Below, piece after piece: positions 9,384 to 21,520 of a stretch of 64,000 nucleotides of DNA. The stretch is from Acanthamoeba lenticulata (taxonomy: Eukaryota; Discosea; Longamoebia; Acanthamoebidae). The notes under the pieces were generated by a model. It did not search any database and was not told the DNA's origin. It saw only the letters and a list, made by a program, of their open reading frames with translations. Each line of letters starts with the position of its first letter. Position 1 is the first letter of the stretch. The stretch covers positions 1 to 64,000 of the forward strand of contig NAVB01000009.1 in the NCBI GenBank assembly GCA_002179805.1, given 5' to 3'. The position numbers and the translations under genes are program-made.

Positions 9384-11369
9384 CTACACGGTCGCAGGTG
9401 TCGTTGGGGCGGGTGGAGGCGAAGAGGGCGCAGGAGGTGCCGAAGCGATGGAATCGGTGAGCAGCGTCGACTTGCGCAGGTTGGCTGCCAAGGTGGCCGA
9501 TCGCAGGCCTGTGAGGCGGCGCTCGCGCTTGGCCCTCATTTGCCACGCGCCAATGATGGTGATGAGAAGCACGATCACCACCGCCACGGGCACCACCACG
9601 GCGGTCGCGACGATCACCGCTGAGCTATCGCTGCCGCCAGCCTTGGTGTCGCCCTCCTTGGCGCCGAGCAGGACGCCAAGCGAGATCGATGGGTCGTAAA
9701 AGAGCGACCTTGTGAAGGACGGGAATGTGAGCTCCAGCACGTAATCGCCCGACGTGCTGTTGCATGTCAGCGAATGGTTGGCCAGCGGTCGCGAAGCTTC
9801 GTCGACGATGGCCACGTTGAAGACCTCGACTCGCGCCACGCGTTGCTGAATCTGGCGCACGAGGTAGGTCGTCATGTTGGTGCGTGGCACGTTGTTGAGC
9901 CGAGTCACTTGGCGGCAATCGCTCGAGCCCGACAGCGGAATGCGGTAACGCATGGTCAACGGGCTGCCTCCTCCACTGACAGTGGAGGTGGTGGTGGTGT
10001 AGTTGATGGACCACTTGAGCGTGCTGGGTCCGATGGTGAACGATGCCCCAGCAAACTCTGCGTCAGCAGAGGTCTCGTGGAAGGCAAAGGTCTGCTCGAG
10101 CGTGGCGTTGTCGACCAGCGTGGCGCGGTAGACGTAGGTGGGCACCGTGACCGTCGTTCCTTCAGTGGTGGTCGTCCGGTTCTCCGTGACCACCTCATAC
10201 GCTGTCGGAAAGAAGGCTATTACAACACTTACCTTGGCCGATAAATCAGGCAAATCGTACCTTGGATGGCTGTGGGCGCCGAGGAGCCCAGCTGCAAGTC
10301 TTGGAACCCGATGCTCTGCTGGCTTGATTGTGCAGACAGGTTGAAGTTGGGCTGTTGGAGGTCGGCCGAAAGCACGACGGCAAGCGGCGAGGTCTCAGGA
10401 AGAGGCGAGCTCGTGGGCGAGACTGATGGCGTGCGGCTGGTGGAGACTGATTGAGAGGGCGTTGTTGTGGGCGTCATGGAAGGAGAAGCAGTAGATGTGG
10501 GCGTCGGCGTAAGCGACATGGAAGCAGTCGGCGAAGGCGTTGGCGATGTCGAGGGTGTTAACGAAGCAGTAGGGGAAGAGGAGGCAGTGATGGAAGGCGT
10601 GGACGTTGGCGTCAGCGAGGTCGACGGGGTGACCGAAGGCGTAGGAGAAAATGAGGGCGAGTTAGAAGCAGAAGGAGAAGAGGTTGGGGTAAAAGAAATA
10701 GAAGGAGAAGCCGAGGGCGTCGTCGAAGCAGACGGGGAAGGGGAAGACGGGGTCAGGACGCAGCCGCGGAAGCGGATCATGCGAGCGTCGTCAAATATGA
10801 GAGGCTGGCCGACCTGGCTGACCACAGGACCCATTTTCCAGGTCCAAGAAGTCGTTCTCACCATGACGAGCGAGTAGGCGGTGTTGGCCGAGAGTAGCAC
10901 GCCCCCAGCTGCCGCAATCTCATACGAGTAGAGGCCGCCATCCTCGTAACAGAATGAAGGCCAAAGGGCCGCAGGGATGGCGAAAGATCCGTTCGTAATG
11001 ATATTGTTACCTGAATCGCGAATGCTTATGGACGTCACCTCGTTGGTGAACTGAGCGCCTGTGGTGAAGGACAGAGTCGTGAGTTAAACACCAACCACGA
11101 TTGACTGTTCGAGCTAGTGTACCAGTTCTCCAGCCAAAGTCTGCTCCCTGCACGTACACCGGCTTATCGAGCACCGTAAAGGACACGGCAACGGTGAACG
11201 TAGCGCCAACAGTAACGCAGTCAAAATCTCGTGAGATAATTGATTGCGACTGTGATTCACCACACGACTGGCCCAGAGTGCCATGATAACCCAGATGGGT
11301 CCATGTCATTAACAAGAGCAATCGCAGCCCCACCCACCAAACGAAGGAGCCACCTCCTCGCCCCGCCAT
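9384..11369 (-). CDS. Single-pass surface receptor with Ser/Thr/Pro stalk (tandem copy B)
   Basis: Paralogue of the 7112-9202 gene with the same order of parts. The start at 11369 gives a signal peptide (VGLRLLLLMTWTHLGYHG). The ectodomain is related but clearly diverged (ISRDFDCVTVG, VYVQGADFGW, GGLYSYEIAAAGG, YSLVMVRTTSWTWKMG). The stalk is shorter. The second module, transmembrane helix and tail are almost identical to copy A, including the codon choices. The pattern (diverged 5' half, homogenised 3' half) suggests recent gene conversion or unequal crossing-over. It is presumably a surface adhesion or recognition protein; no ligand can be inferred. An intron lies around 10204-10258. Confidence 0.75.
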
Positions 11370-11484
11370 CTCGGCTCCGAAAATGAAAACCCAGTTTTCC
11401 TCTTCTTCTCTGTTTGGCCCAATTTGGATAAACAAGCCATTTTAGGTTAAAGCCCACAAAAGGTCAAGTCCCAGCGCAGTTCCT

Positions 11485-13079
11485 TCACCACAGTTCATAG
11501 CGGTTGTTGGGGTTGGGATAAACCGGGCTGTGGTATCCATCGGTTTCGGGCGGACTGGGGAAGAACCACTGAAGCGGCGAGGAACCCAACACCTGGCGCA
11601 GGTTGGCCTGCGGGCCCAGATCGTACTTGTGCCGCAGCATCTGCACACACACGCGTGGGAAGACGTCAGCCAAGAAGGGAAGCTCACTCGGAAGAGGCTC
11701 GTCCGATGTGCCTTGTTGCTGCGTCGTCGTCGCCGCCACATGCGCGCACGCAGGGCTAGCTTCTCGATGGAGGTTGTGTTCGTGACGATCAGCCCCAATG
11801 TGTGGCAGCCCATGGCCGCGAGGTTGAGCGTGAGCGCGCCCGCGATCCACACGATTACGCCTGGTCCGCCCAGCATGTCGCCCACGTCCATCCATCCATC
11901 CATTCATCCGTCAGTCAATCAGTCAAGAGGAAAAGAGAAGCGAGCCCCCGTGTCCGGACAGGCCGGTACGCACAGACGATGGTGCCGTCCCGCCACAGCT
12001 GTTCCGACGTGTACTTGTGGCTCTGCTCGCCCATTGGCGCCAATGTGAGCGCCGGCCATGTGGAGGAAGAGGTGGAGGACAAGGACGAAGGTGTGTACAT
12101 TGGCAAAGAGATCGTAGATGCAAAAGCCGAAGAATGTGAGGAACATGGTGCCCACACAGGCACCATACACGAGGAACAGGAAGAAATACTTGAGATTGTT
12201 GTGGCCCACACCTGCGCAAGGGACAACGAATAGCGTGAGCTGCAGCAGCGGTCCGAGAGACCCCAACAAAACAGGGTCCAACGTACAGTTGTTGATCCAT
12301 GGGCAATGGTGGTCCATGCGGAGCACACAGCGCTTGCAGTGGCGGCAGTGGTGCGCGCGCGGCGGTCGATAGCACGCGCATTTTCGGCAATAGTTGGGCT
12401 CCACCACCTCCACGTCCTCGTCCTCGCTGCTGTCACTGTCACTATCACTGTCACTATCACTATCGCTGTCGCTATCACTCTCGGACTCGTTGTCATTGTC
12501 GCTGTCGCCGGCTTCACCAGGCGCCAAGCGTCTGGTCTCATCGCCATTGATGCTGTCCGATTTGGCCGCGGCTCCGCGGAGGACCTTCATTTCGTGCCCG
12601 TGCTCGTCCTCCCTCTGCTCGTTCTCCTCTTCTTCGTGCTGATGCCGGTGCTTCGGGAGCTCGTGGTGCGCGTCGACGCTGCGCAGGCTTCCCTCCTCCA
12701 CCTCAGGCGGCAGCTGCGCCCCGAAACGACCACCCACCGCGTCAGCACTGGTGACAGAGGAGAAGGACAGCCCGGAGAGGGGGGGGGGGCGCACATAGCC
12801 GGGCTGGACGAAGCCGGGGTCGGTGCGGATGGCACGATAGTAGCAGTAGAGGTTGAGGACGACCAGAAAGTGGAACAGGACGAGGACGAGGATGTGGAGG
12901 GGTTCCTGGCCGGTGTACATCATGAAGGGAATGAAGACGTAGTGCCACACGGACCAGTAGCCTACAGCGCAAAAGATCCACACGAACGTGACGCACGCTC
13001 GGCCGGCCCACTTGATGAAGGCCTCCATGGCCTCGGCTCTGCGCCTCATGGCAGCTGGCCCCCGCATGCTGCCTTGCAA
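11485..13079 (-). CDS. DHHC-type protein S-acyltransferase (palmitoyltransferase)
   Basis: It has four predicted transmembrane helices: [49 protein letters not shown] and [17 protein letters not shown]. Between helices 2 and 3 is the cysteine-rich catalytic domain [16 protein letters not shown]...[15 protein letters not shown] with an intact DHHC. After helix 4 come NTTSIEKL (the TTxE motif) and [19 protein letters not shown], which fits the family's C-terminal PaCCT region. Just before the zinc domain is a long acidic SD-repeat linker. The last two exons are split by introns starting GTGCGT and GTGAGC; the stop is at 11485. One intron carries a (CATC)n run near 11886. The enzyme should add palmitate to Cys residues of proteins at Golgi or plasma membranes. 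Substrate unknown. A slightly later Met start is possible. Confidence 0.9.
12427..12489 (-). repeat. Ser-Asp codon microsatellite in the DHHC gene
   Basis: A run of imperfect GACAGT/GATAGT-type hexamers codes for alternating Ser and Asp in the cytosolic linker before the zinc domain. Such runs vary in length easily and could be casein-kinase-2 targets. Confidence 0.75.
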
Positions 13080-13290
13080 TCAAGGTTCTGATTCTGAAGA
13101 TGCAAGAAAATCAAATCAATCATCATTTCAGTTTCATCAATTTGCGTCTGCATCTTTCATTTGTACGAGGTAAGGAGGAGCGCAAGGGAGAGAGCAAGTG
13201 GACAGGCACCGCCGCAAACAGCCTTTGTGATGAAATGGAAACAGGCGTGAAGGCTTCAAAGCGTTTTCTTTTTGTTAACGGGCGACAGGC

Positions 13291-14744
13291 TCAGGGTTGC
13301 TCTAGCGAATCGCTTTCGACTTCCGGCTGGGCGAGGTGGAAGGTGAAGGTGCCCGTGGCACCATTGACGTCCCATCTGTAGGTCCCGACGATAGTGTGGT
13401 GGTCCACCACGTGGCCTTCGTAGTGGAAGAGACCCGAATGGGTCATGTAGCGCTCTCGCCACCGGATAGCCCTCGTGGCTCTGTTGTATTGCCCGATCCA
13501 CACCGCGTCGGCGCCGCCGTTGTAGGCCGAACCGGACGAGTAGGCCATCTCAGCCCAGACCATGCCATCCTGAAGCCTCATCCTGATCCCTTGCACTCGC
13601 GTCACGTTGTGGCTCGAGGCGTTGTTCCTGGTGTGCCCTGCGCCTTAGGTGTGAGCCACCAACCAGTCGGCCAAAGAAGAAGAAGAGAGAAAGACTCACC
13701 GTTGAGGACGTAGAAGCCGTCCTTGATGGCTAACGACGAGAGGAAGGCAGAATCTTTGACGTGAGCCAGCCGATAGCACAGCCTCCAGTCCTCGCTGTCG
13801 TGCACGGCAGGAGCTCCAGGCTCATCCCACGGCGCCCAGTTATGCGCATTCCACATGGCCTTCACATCGTTGACCGAAGTGGCGAAGCCCTGACTCAGCT
13901 CTTCGATCGAATGGCTTGCTGTCGACGCCACGGGAGAGCTTCCCGGGAGGGTGAGCAGTGTGTGGCCCCCGAAGCGTCGCAGGTAGAAGCCGCGCCACAG
14001 ATAGGGGTCGCTGCACAGGTGGGCAAAGGTCTGGGAGCTCTGGCCCAGGGCGGCGAGCGCCGGGACAGACAAGAAGCTGCAAATGCGAAATACGGCTTCC
14101 AGTGGCAGATAGGCTGAGAAGTCTGCCTTCTCGCGCTGGGTTTGTGCGGCCGAGCCACTGTCTTGTGCCTTCATGCGCTGCTGGTGGGCGCGGAGCCGCC
14201 TCAACAGGGCCAAGGCGACGTTCCATGATGCCCCGCCGCCCCCGCCAGTCTCTCGGATATCGCAGATCGTGATCTCAAAGTGGCCCAGCCGCGATGCTCC
14301 TTCGTCTCCTTCGTTGATGTCGGTCCTCGTGATGGCGCCAGCAATGCTGCATGGCGGCAGAAGGCGGCCCGTAAGCAGGCGAGCGCCGGCTGGAGCCTCC
14401 TTGGCCTCTCTGGCGGCAGCCTTGAGCGTGACGTGGCCCTCGGGCGAGCACAGCCCATGCCACCCGCCCTCGTCTACGCGCACCCCCTGCTTCGAGAGGC
14501 CGCGGTGGCTGAAGTGGAACCATTCGATGCGGTCCACCTCGGGCAGCGTTTGGAGGCGACCGTCGGCCAAGAGGCACAGAACAACTTTGCGGGAGGTCGA
14601 GAAGCGCTGGTCGGTGTCCTGTCCGCCTGCCGCTGCTTGAGGGTAGACCTCCACCACCGTACACTCCAGCCGCCCTATCTCCACTTCACCACTCGCCTGC
14701 GCTTCTTGGTTGTCTTCCTCTGGACGGAAGCGGTGGTCAGTCAA
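13291..14744 (-). CDS. F-box protein
   Basis: One long first exon and a second exon. An F-box lies at about residues 211-256 (YLPLEAVFRICSFLSVPALA, then the typical C-terminal half with DPYLWRGFYLRRFG). F-box proteins dock on Skp1 in SCF ubiquitin ligases and bring in substrates through another domain. Here the N-terminal 200 residues and the C-terminal exon (VWAEMAYSSGSAYNGG, VWIGQYNRATRAIRW, GHVVDHHTIVGTYRWD) have no repeat type I recognise. The C-terminal part looks like a beta-rich domain with regular GTY/GxF strands. The intron is near 13606-13700. The stop at 13291 follows LEQP. Substrate unknown. Confidence 0.75.
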
Positions 14745-14955
14745 GGAGGAAAAGCGGTCAAAGCCTTGGCTTGCTGTAGTATTAATAATGGCTTCTCCGT
14801 ACCAGGTCTCTTCATAGTACGTATGTTGTCAAGTGGGGATGGTGGCGCCTGATCTGGCCTTTTGTACGCTCCGGTGGGTGTAACTGTTTCTGCGAACATG
14901 GTTGAGCGAGGTATTTTATTTTCTTTTATTTGGTTGCTCGGCTGCGCCAGAACGT

Positions 14956-16356
14956 TCAGGGAGCGGGCAACGAGTAGAGCGTGCACGCGTTCTTAGTGGT
15001 GGCTTGGATGACCTCAGCGAGGGTCAGGCTCTTGATCTCGGCCACCTTCTTCGCCACGAGCGGGATCATCGCTGGCTGTGCTACCTTGCCTCGGTGCGGC
15101 TCCGGCGCCATGCTGCGACGTACATCAGCTCGAGTTAAAATAAAGAAAATAATGTTGTCTGTTGAGGGCAGCGCACAAGGGACAGTCGGTCTCGAGAAGA
15201 AGCCGGTTTAACGGCACCATCTTGACGACGTCGAGTGCTCGTCCAGCGTTCGAGAAAGTGATCGCGCCTTTACCAACGGTGAACCAAGGTGAGAGTGGTG
15301 TCGTTAAGAAGACATTCTTAACACATAGAAACAGGTACCTGTGAACCCAAAGTAGACGTTGGTAAAGAAGGCCATCAGCTCTTCGGCCATCTTCGGAGAC
15401 TCGCCAAAGCAGTGCATGTGGATGAACCAGTCGGCGGGAACATGTGCCTTGAGCAGGCGAAGCGTGTCCTGAGGCCAGCAGAGATGAAGCCACCATACGT
15501 CAACAAAAGACAGCAGTGACCACGGTCCAAGGTCTCATGTCTCTCTCGTACAGCTTCGGCGTCGCGAGAGTGGATGACCAGAGGTTTCTTGTGCTCGACG
15601 GCCTTTTGCAGCTGGCGCGCAAAGATCGCGAGCTGCACGTCCCGCTCGGAGAGGTTCTTGAAGAAGTCCAGGCCGCACTCGCCCTGTTGTAGAGACGCGT
15701 TGAGAACAACAGGGCGCTCAACAACGAGGAGATGCAAAGACGTGTGGAGGATCGCTTCGTGCCCAAGCGACGGTGCGCGGGTGGCTCATGGCCTCTTCGA
15801 TCTCCTTCTCAAGCTTATCGTCGTACTGCGACGCCGCGTGTGGATGCACGCCATAGGTCATGTACACCCGCGAGGCCGGAGCTTCAGCATCACTGTCTAT
15901 CAAGGCAGGACACAACCCGTTGTGAGTTCTTGATTGGCATTACCGCACAGGACAAGCACACACGCACTGGCGGCAAGGTCTGCCAAGCGATGCGTTGGTG
16001 CGTAGCCTTGCACGAAGCAGCACACGTGGATGCAGGCTCCAAGCTGCATGCGCGGCCCGGGCGGAGGTGAAGCCGTGGGGGTGGCCACTGCCGTGCCTCC
16101 TCTACCACCTTTTCGCTGCTTCCCTGCACGAACGAAGAGTCAACTCTTTTTCGTTCTTATCTTTGAGTGTCCAGTGTGGCGCACCCTTCTGGGCGGTGAA
16201 GAGGTCCTGGATAACACTTTCGGTCCAGTTCGCTGCAAAGAAATCAATAAAGTCACTTTTTGTCTTTCTTGAAGCACCATCAGTCAGGCGATCCAACACC
16301 ATATCCAGATGGGCGTGAGAGTCGATGAAGGCCAGCACCTCGCTCGTATGCTCCAT
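14956..16356 (-). CDS. TatD-family metal-dependent deoxyribonuclease
   Basis: The exons rebuild a complete TatD protein: FIDSHAHLDMVLDRL (metal-binding HxH), MTYGVHPHAAS, PLVIHSRDAEA, WFIHMHCFGESPKMAEEL, NRLLLETDCP (ETD) and the late block MAPEPHRGK near the C-terminus. All metal-binding His, Glu and Asp positions of the family are present. TatD enzymes are Mg-dependent 3'-5' exonucleases or endonucleases linked to DNA repair and DNA breakdown in cell death. About six introns are seen; one lies near 15300. The gene ends in TGA at 14956-14958. A tRNA-Arg gene lies 130 nt upstream in the same direction. No targeting signal is evident at the N-terminus. Confidence 0.88.
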
Positions 16357-16472
16357 CTTAACGCTTGTTGAGTGGAAAAACTTAATAGCGGTTTTTATGC
16401 TTCAAATAGCACGCATTCACGTAAAGGAATCTCGGAATAATGCAGAAAATGATGCAAAATTAAAACATACCG

Positions 16473-16477
16473 AAAAA
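16473..16477 (-). terminator. Pol III T-run after tRNA-Arg copy 1
   Basis: Five T residues on the minus strand, 8 nt past the 3' end of the tRNA. Confidence 0.6.
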
Positions 16478-16485
16478 GAAGATAC

Positions 16486-16555
16486 AGGCCTGCTGGGGGT
16501 CGAACCCAGAATCTCCTGATTCGTAGTCAGACGCCTTTCCATTGGGCCACAGGCC
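16486..16555 (-). tRNA. tRNA-Arg (anticodon ACG), copy 1
   Basis: Seventy nucleotides with a 7-bp acceptor stem (GGCCTGT / GCAGGCC), an anticodon loop CTACGAA on a 5-bp stem, and a T-arm with GGTTCGACC (B-box like). The anticodon ACG reads CGN arginine codons after A-to-I editing. It is base-for-base identical to the copy at 21521-21590, including a few flanking bases. No intron. Confidence 0.93.
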
Positions 16556-16670
16556 TGGCTTGTTTGTGGAGAACTCAAGCTAAGTGGCAAGATTTTCGAA
16601 TCTTGAGACTATGATTGCTGTTGCGGGTGTGCCTGTTCGTAAACACCAGATTTTTTGTTGTGATGTACAT

Positions 16671-19600
16671 TTACAACCGTTGGTGAAGTGCCTCGACTTG
16701 CAGCAAGTTGAGCACGGCCTCCCACAAAGTGCGCATCTCGCCCACCAGCATACGCAGCGCAAACAACAGCGTCTGGAAGGTCAGCACGTCATAGTTGGAG
16801 ATGGGCAACACGTCCAGTTTCTTGAACTGCTTGCCAATCTGTTTGTGGTGAGGTGGCATCAACCACAACAGGTCAGAGGCGGACCAGCTTTCAGGCAGAT
16901 GGCATCCAGAGATGGTCGCACCAACTGGTTGAGCGTCTTCTTCATTCCGCTCTCCAGATGGCGCACGGTGCGGCTCATGCTGAGCGGGGTCGGCATGGTG
17001 GTGGCTGGGGCGTCTTGAGGCTCGCCGCCCGGCAGGTGAATGCCGAGCGTGGTCGAGAAGCGAGCCATGCGCTCATCAAACCTTTTAATGCGCGCGATGA
17101 GCTCGTCAAACATCATGACCACCTGTTATGTGTGCAAGTGAGAAAGAAGCCAGGCACCAGGAACGTCATGGGCCTGACGCACCTGCGAGTGGACCTGCGC
17201 CAAATGCTCGTGCAGTGGCTGGATGAGAAAGTCGCTCAGCTGGCTGCCCTCGCGCCAGCCCCCGTACAGCGCCCTGTCCATCAGGACCAGAGACTGGACC
17301 AGGCGATTGGAGGAGCTGATGATGACCTCGAACGCGTCAAAGGGGAACGAGGCACGCCACAGGCGCGGCTCGTCGCGCGCCTCCTGGATGAGCACACTTT
17401 GCAGGTCCCACGCCCGCCGCGCCTCGAGCTGTCCATCACCACGTCGGTTTGGGCCCGACAGTCAGACAGCGCTGTCGCGAACGAATAAAATAAACAAAAA
17501 ATGTGCTGCGGCCTCACCTCCATCTGCTTGATGTAGGCCAAAGGCACGCAATACTCGCACTCGACGTAGCCTCGCATCATGTGGTCAAAACACCGACGCA
17601 GGGCCTGTGCGCGGCGACCCAGAGGGCGGTCAACATTCGTCGCCGAGGACGCGTTTTACGACGCACGGGGAAGGCGGACCAGGAGGGTGCGCGTGGTAGA
17701 CTGGTTGCGCAGGAGGACGGCCGCGCGCACGGGCCAGACCAGGCTGATCCCGATGGCCACCAGCTGGCCGATGAGCGTGGCCTGGATGCGGTAGAGGGCC
17801 AGCTGCTGCAGGCTCAGCGCTGTCGCCAGCGGGCCCGACCCGCGGAACACGATCAACGGCGCCTAACTCACCACAAAAGAAAAAATCAACAAATAAAGAA
17901 TAAATCAATTTAAAAAAACAAAAAATAGTTTTGTTTTTTTAAATAAACAGAAAAATGGAGGTCGACGTTGCACCGTGATGGCGATGATCAGACCAAGGCC
18001 GCCCCATTCCTTGCTTGACCGGCAGTAGCCGGCGACGAACACCCAGCCCGCGAGCAGTGGCGTGATGATGTAGGGCGAGCCCGAAGCGATCAGCGCGATC
18101 AGGTAGCCGATGATCGACCCGATCGTCGTTCCTGCGCGCACACCACACAAGTGTCGGACAACGAGAACGACAAAGACGATAACGACGATGAAGACGACGA
18201 ACCGTAGAGGCGAATGCCGGTGGACCGGAGCGTGGATCCCTGGCGCGCGCCGCGATCCACGCTGAGGACGACGGTCAGTGGCGCCCACAGACCAAACGGG
18301 AACGTGGACTGCAGGCTCGGGATGAACACGAGCAGGCCGGCCACCGTCACGATCAGCGCCAGCTGCACCGAGCCTGCCACGCGCGACTGGACACATACAC
18401 ACACACACGCTCGTGAGCGCCTCGAGGCCGGCCTTCACAAAAATATCATCGAGTCTGGGCTTACGCTAAAGAGCCACTGGTTCCACACGCTGAGGCGCCT
18501 GCGGCGCGCCGACGGGCTGTCCCGCAGGGCAAAGGAGATCAACCGGAACGGCAGCGTGATCGTGCGCAGGGCCATGCGCGCCAGCGACACGACCGGCGCG
18601 ACGAGCTCGTCGTAGACGAACGCGCGCCAATAGGCCCGCGGATGCCGGGCATACCAGCGGAAGCGGACGGTGTGGAGCTGCTGCGACTGGCGCAGGAACG
18701 ACTGCAGGCCAAACATGAAGCAGTGGATCGGGATGACGTCATCCAGGGACCATCCGCGGCTCTCGGGCTTGACGCCGCCTACACACGCAAGCCCAACCAT
18801 CAGCGCTTGCGCCGCCTCTTGTCCAAGGACGACGGACGGACGACGCACCGGACCAGATGACGTCGTGCCGGAACTGGCGGTGGGTGAGGTCGATCTGGCT
18901 GCTGGCCTCCTCGACCCGCTCGCGCGCCAGCTCGATCGCCTCCCCTGAGGAAAGGAAATGGGCGCGTTATTCGAAGAAGAGGAAGAGAAAGAGGGCATGG
19001 GCCCGCACCTTCGTCGCGGCCCGCCCGCAGGCTCTTCACCTGTTCGGCCGCCTCGGCCCGCACCTGCTTGAGAGGGACCGCCATCTGTCGCGCCCGCTCG
19101 GGTCATCAGCGATTGAAGACTTGCGCGGAAAGCCAGAGAGAAGCTCTGGAGGCCAGAATACCACAAACGGGCGCGAGACCAAGTCATAGAGGGACCACAG
19201 CAGCGGCGGGCAGGCGCGCCGCTGGAGCAATGGCGCGCAGGCCAGGAGGTAGGTCTGCGTAGCGACCACGCTCTGGTCCAGCGCGGCGCGCGAGTAGGCC
19301 AAGTGCGGGCCGTGCAGCTTGTTGTCAAGCTTGATGTGGGACAGTCCCAGCTGCATGGCGGTGGCCGCGTCGGCCAGGCCCTGCAGCATCGCCACGTAGG
19401 CCGTGGCCGCGTCCCTGCGCACGACACAGAAGACAATGACGAAGACGATGATGACGAGAATGATGATGAAGACGACGGCGATGAGTGAGAGCAGTGGGCC
19501 AAGGGCGAGGCTGGGCCGAGGGTGAGGCGCACTGGGTCGCGAAAAAGTGCTCCCACTTGGCCGCGGCGGCCAGCTGGCTCGTGGTGACGATGTTGCGGCG

Positions 19601-21164
19601 GAGGGCCTTGAGCAGCAGCTCGGCCTTGATGCGCAGGTGGGTCCGCCGCTGGTCCTTGCGCGGACTCGTCGCGTAGACGCCGACCATCAGCTCCACCAGC
19701 TGGGTCAGGACCTGCCCGTCGTAAAAATTAACAAAAATTGAAAATATAAAAATCTCTTCTCTGTCGTACGAGCATGTTGGTCTGGATGGCCCGAGTGAAC
19801 TGGAACGTGGCGACGGCCGGTAGCGGCAACAGCGACGCCAGGAGCGCGCAGCCCACAGCCAGTATGGCTGCCAGCAGGCCGATCAGGGGGTAATACCTGT
19901 GCTCACACCGCGGGTCCTATCAGGGGAGGGCGGAGCGGCCAACGATGGCGACGACGATGTACGTACCAGGTGACGTCGGAGCGGCTGAGGTACAGCTTTC
20001 GAGGAGCCGAGAAGCGACGACGTTAATGATGGCCATGATGGCCACGATGATAACAACGACGCCACACTGTCCATCAGCGTGACGATCAACACACGGGAGG
20101 GGCGAGCGCGGCACATGTACCAGGATCATGACCGTGTTGAGCAGCAGTGCGAACCTGCGCCACACGGGCGGCTGCGGCCACACGCGAACCGCGGCAAGTC
20201 AACAATGAGGCGCGGTCGATTTCGGTGGCGAGCAGAGGCATCAGCTGGCGGTGGTGGACCTTGTTGGGGTAGGAGAGGGCCATGGTGCTGAGAAACAGGG
20301 CGACGGCGCTGAGCGTGTAGTAGGTAGCCTGGCTGATGTCGGACAGCGGCTTGAGCGCGTTGACGATACCCAGCGACACAAACGTCCCAACGACGCCGCC
20401 TCTGTTGGTAGATGATACGATGATGGGTGGTGAGAAGGATATGATGGCGAATCGCGCTGGCACGGAGGCCCAGGGCGAGCAGGCTGGCGCGCGGGCGGAG
20501 CGCACTGGAGCATGTGCACGCTCGCCTGGAGGGTCTGCCCGAAGGTTGGCGCTGTGGCCAGGATTCCGAAGATGGCCACCAGGAAAGCCACAACTGCCAC
20601 GTTGGAATTGCATACATTAAACTTTTCACAAATGGCTTGCTGGCCACACAAGACGATGGACGTACAGCCAAAGAAGTCGGCAGTGGGCGGGTAGAGCACA
20701 AAGAAGGTGGCGATGATAGTGGCGGCGGCCATGCGGAAGGACCAGGCAAAAGCGTTGGCAAAGTCGGACGACACGTGTGGAACGGCAGAGGTCCAGAGCC
20801 CCGAGGAGGAGGTACGCCGTGGCATGCAGCAGCGCCGTAAAGATTCGTAGATGTTGGTCTCTTGGCCCACGGTGAAGTCCTCCATGGTCGTCTCCTCCTC
20901 AAAGTAGCGGTCGACTTCATCTTCCTCCTGTACACCATCGTCCTCTTCATCGCTGCTACTCTCGTCAGCAAAGATTCGCAACACAGCAGCGCTATCGGCG
21001 CTGGGCAGTCCTGCTCGTCCACGCGACGTTGTGAGCTCAACCTCTTCGTCTTCCTCCTCGCCTCCACTGACACTCCCCCGTTCAAGGTCACGCCTCCGCT
21101 CTTGCGCTTGGAGTTCCTTTTGGGCTATTTCACCTTCTTCGTCCCCAAACTCCTCCTCATCCAT
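16671..21164 (-). CDS. FUSC / aromatic acid exporter (ArAE) family membrane protein
   Basis: A large gene with more than ten introns. The N-terminus is strongly acidic (GGEEEDEEVELTTS, DESSSDEEDDGVQEEDEVD). A first hydrophobic block follows (MAAATIIATFFVLYPPTADF, VVAFLVAIFGILATAPTFG, TLSAVALFLSTMALSYP, LIGLLAAILAVGCALLASLL), then a long soluble helical part, a second membrane block (LALIVTVAGLLVFIPS, TTIGSIIGYLIALIASGS, LLAGWVFVAGYCRSS, GLGLIIAITVQ) and a C-terminal helical domain ending HQRL. Two hydrophobic halves with cytosolic helical domains match the fusaric-acid-resistance/ArAE family (bacterial YccS/AaeB, yeast Bre4-like), which export aromatic or other weak acids. The substrate cannot be read. 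The stop is at 16671-16673. The start at 21164 is the first Met of the acidic exon. Confidence 0.72.
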
Positions 21165-21263
21165 GCCGTAGAGGAAAGAACGAAAAGAGGCAGCAGCACA
21201 GTCACGAGTGACTAGTCATTTCATGCTGGTTGCCTGATAGCTTTTGCTCATGCTAACAACAAA

Positions 21264-21334
21264 TCCGCTGTGGTGTAGTCGGTAACATTTATGGTTCTCA
21301 CCCATGCGCCCCGGGTTCGATTCCCGGCAGCGGA
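21264..21334 (+). tRNA. tRNA-Glu (anticodon CTC)
   Basis: Seventy-one nucleotides with a 7-bp acceptor stem (TCCGCTG / CAGCGGA), an A-box-like TGGTGTAGTCGG, an anticodon loop TTCTCAC and a B-box GGTTCGATTCC. It reads GAG codons. It lies 100 nt upstream of the FUSC-type gene start, on the opposite strand. No intron. Confidence 0.93.
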
Positions 21335-21337
21335 AAA

Positions 21338-21350
21338 TTTTTGTTTTTTT
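21338..21350 (+). terminator. Pol III T-run after tRNA-Glu
   Basis: TTTTT then TTTTTTT split by one G, starting 4 nt past the tRNA 3' end. Confidence 0.7.
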
Positions 21351-21509
21351 CCCATTTTAACCTAACATCCCAAAAATATTTATCACAAAAATTTAACAAT
21401 TTGCAATATGTGACAACTATTTCTTTAATTATGTAAATAAGTGTATTGCATCTTTTTCTTCCATTCTTGCAAGGTTTTGTTTGTTCTTGTCCGCACAGTA
21501 TCAACAAGC

Positions 21510-21515
21510 AAAAAA
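21510..21515 (-). terminator. Pol III T-run after tRNA-Arg copy 2
   Basis: Six T residues on the minus strand just past the 3' end of the tRNA. Confidence 0.65.
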
Positions 21516-21520
21516 GATTC

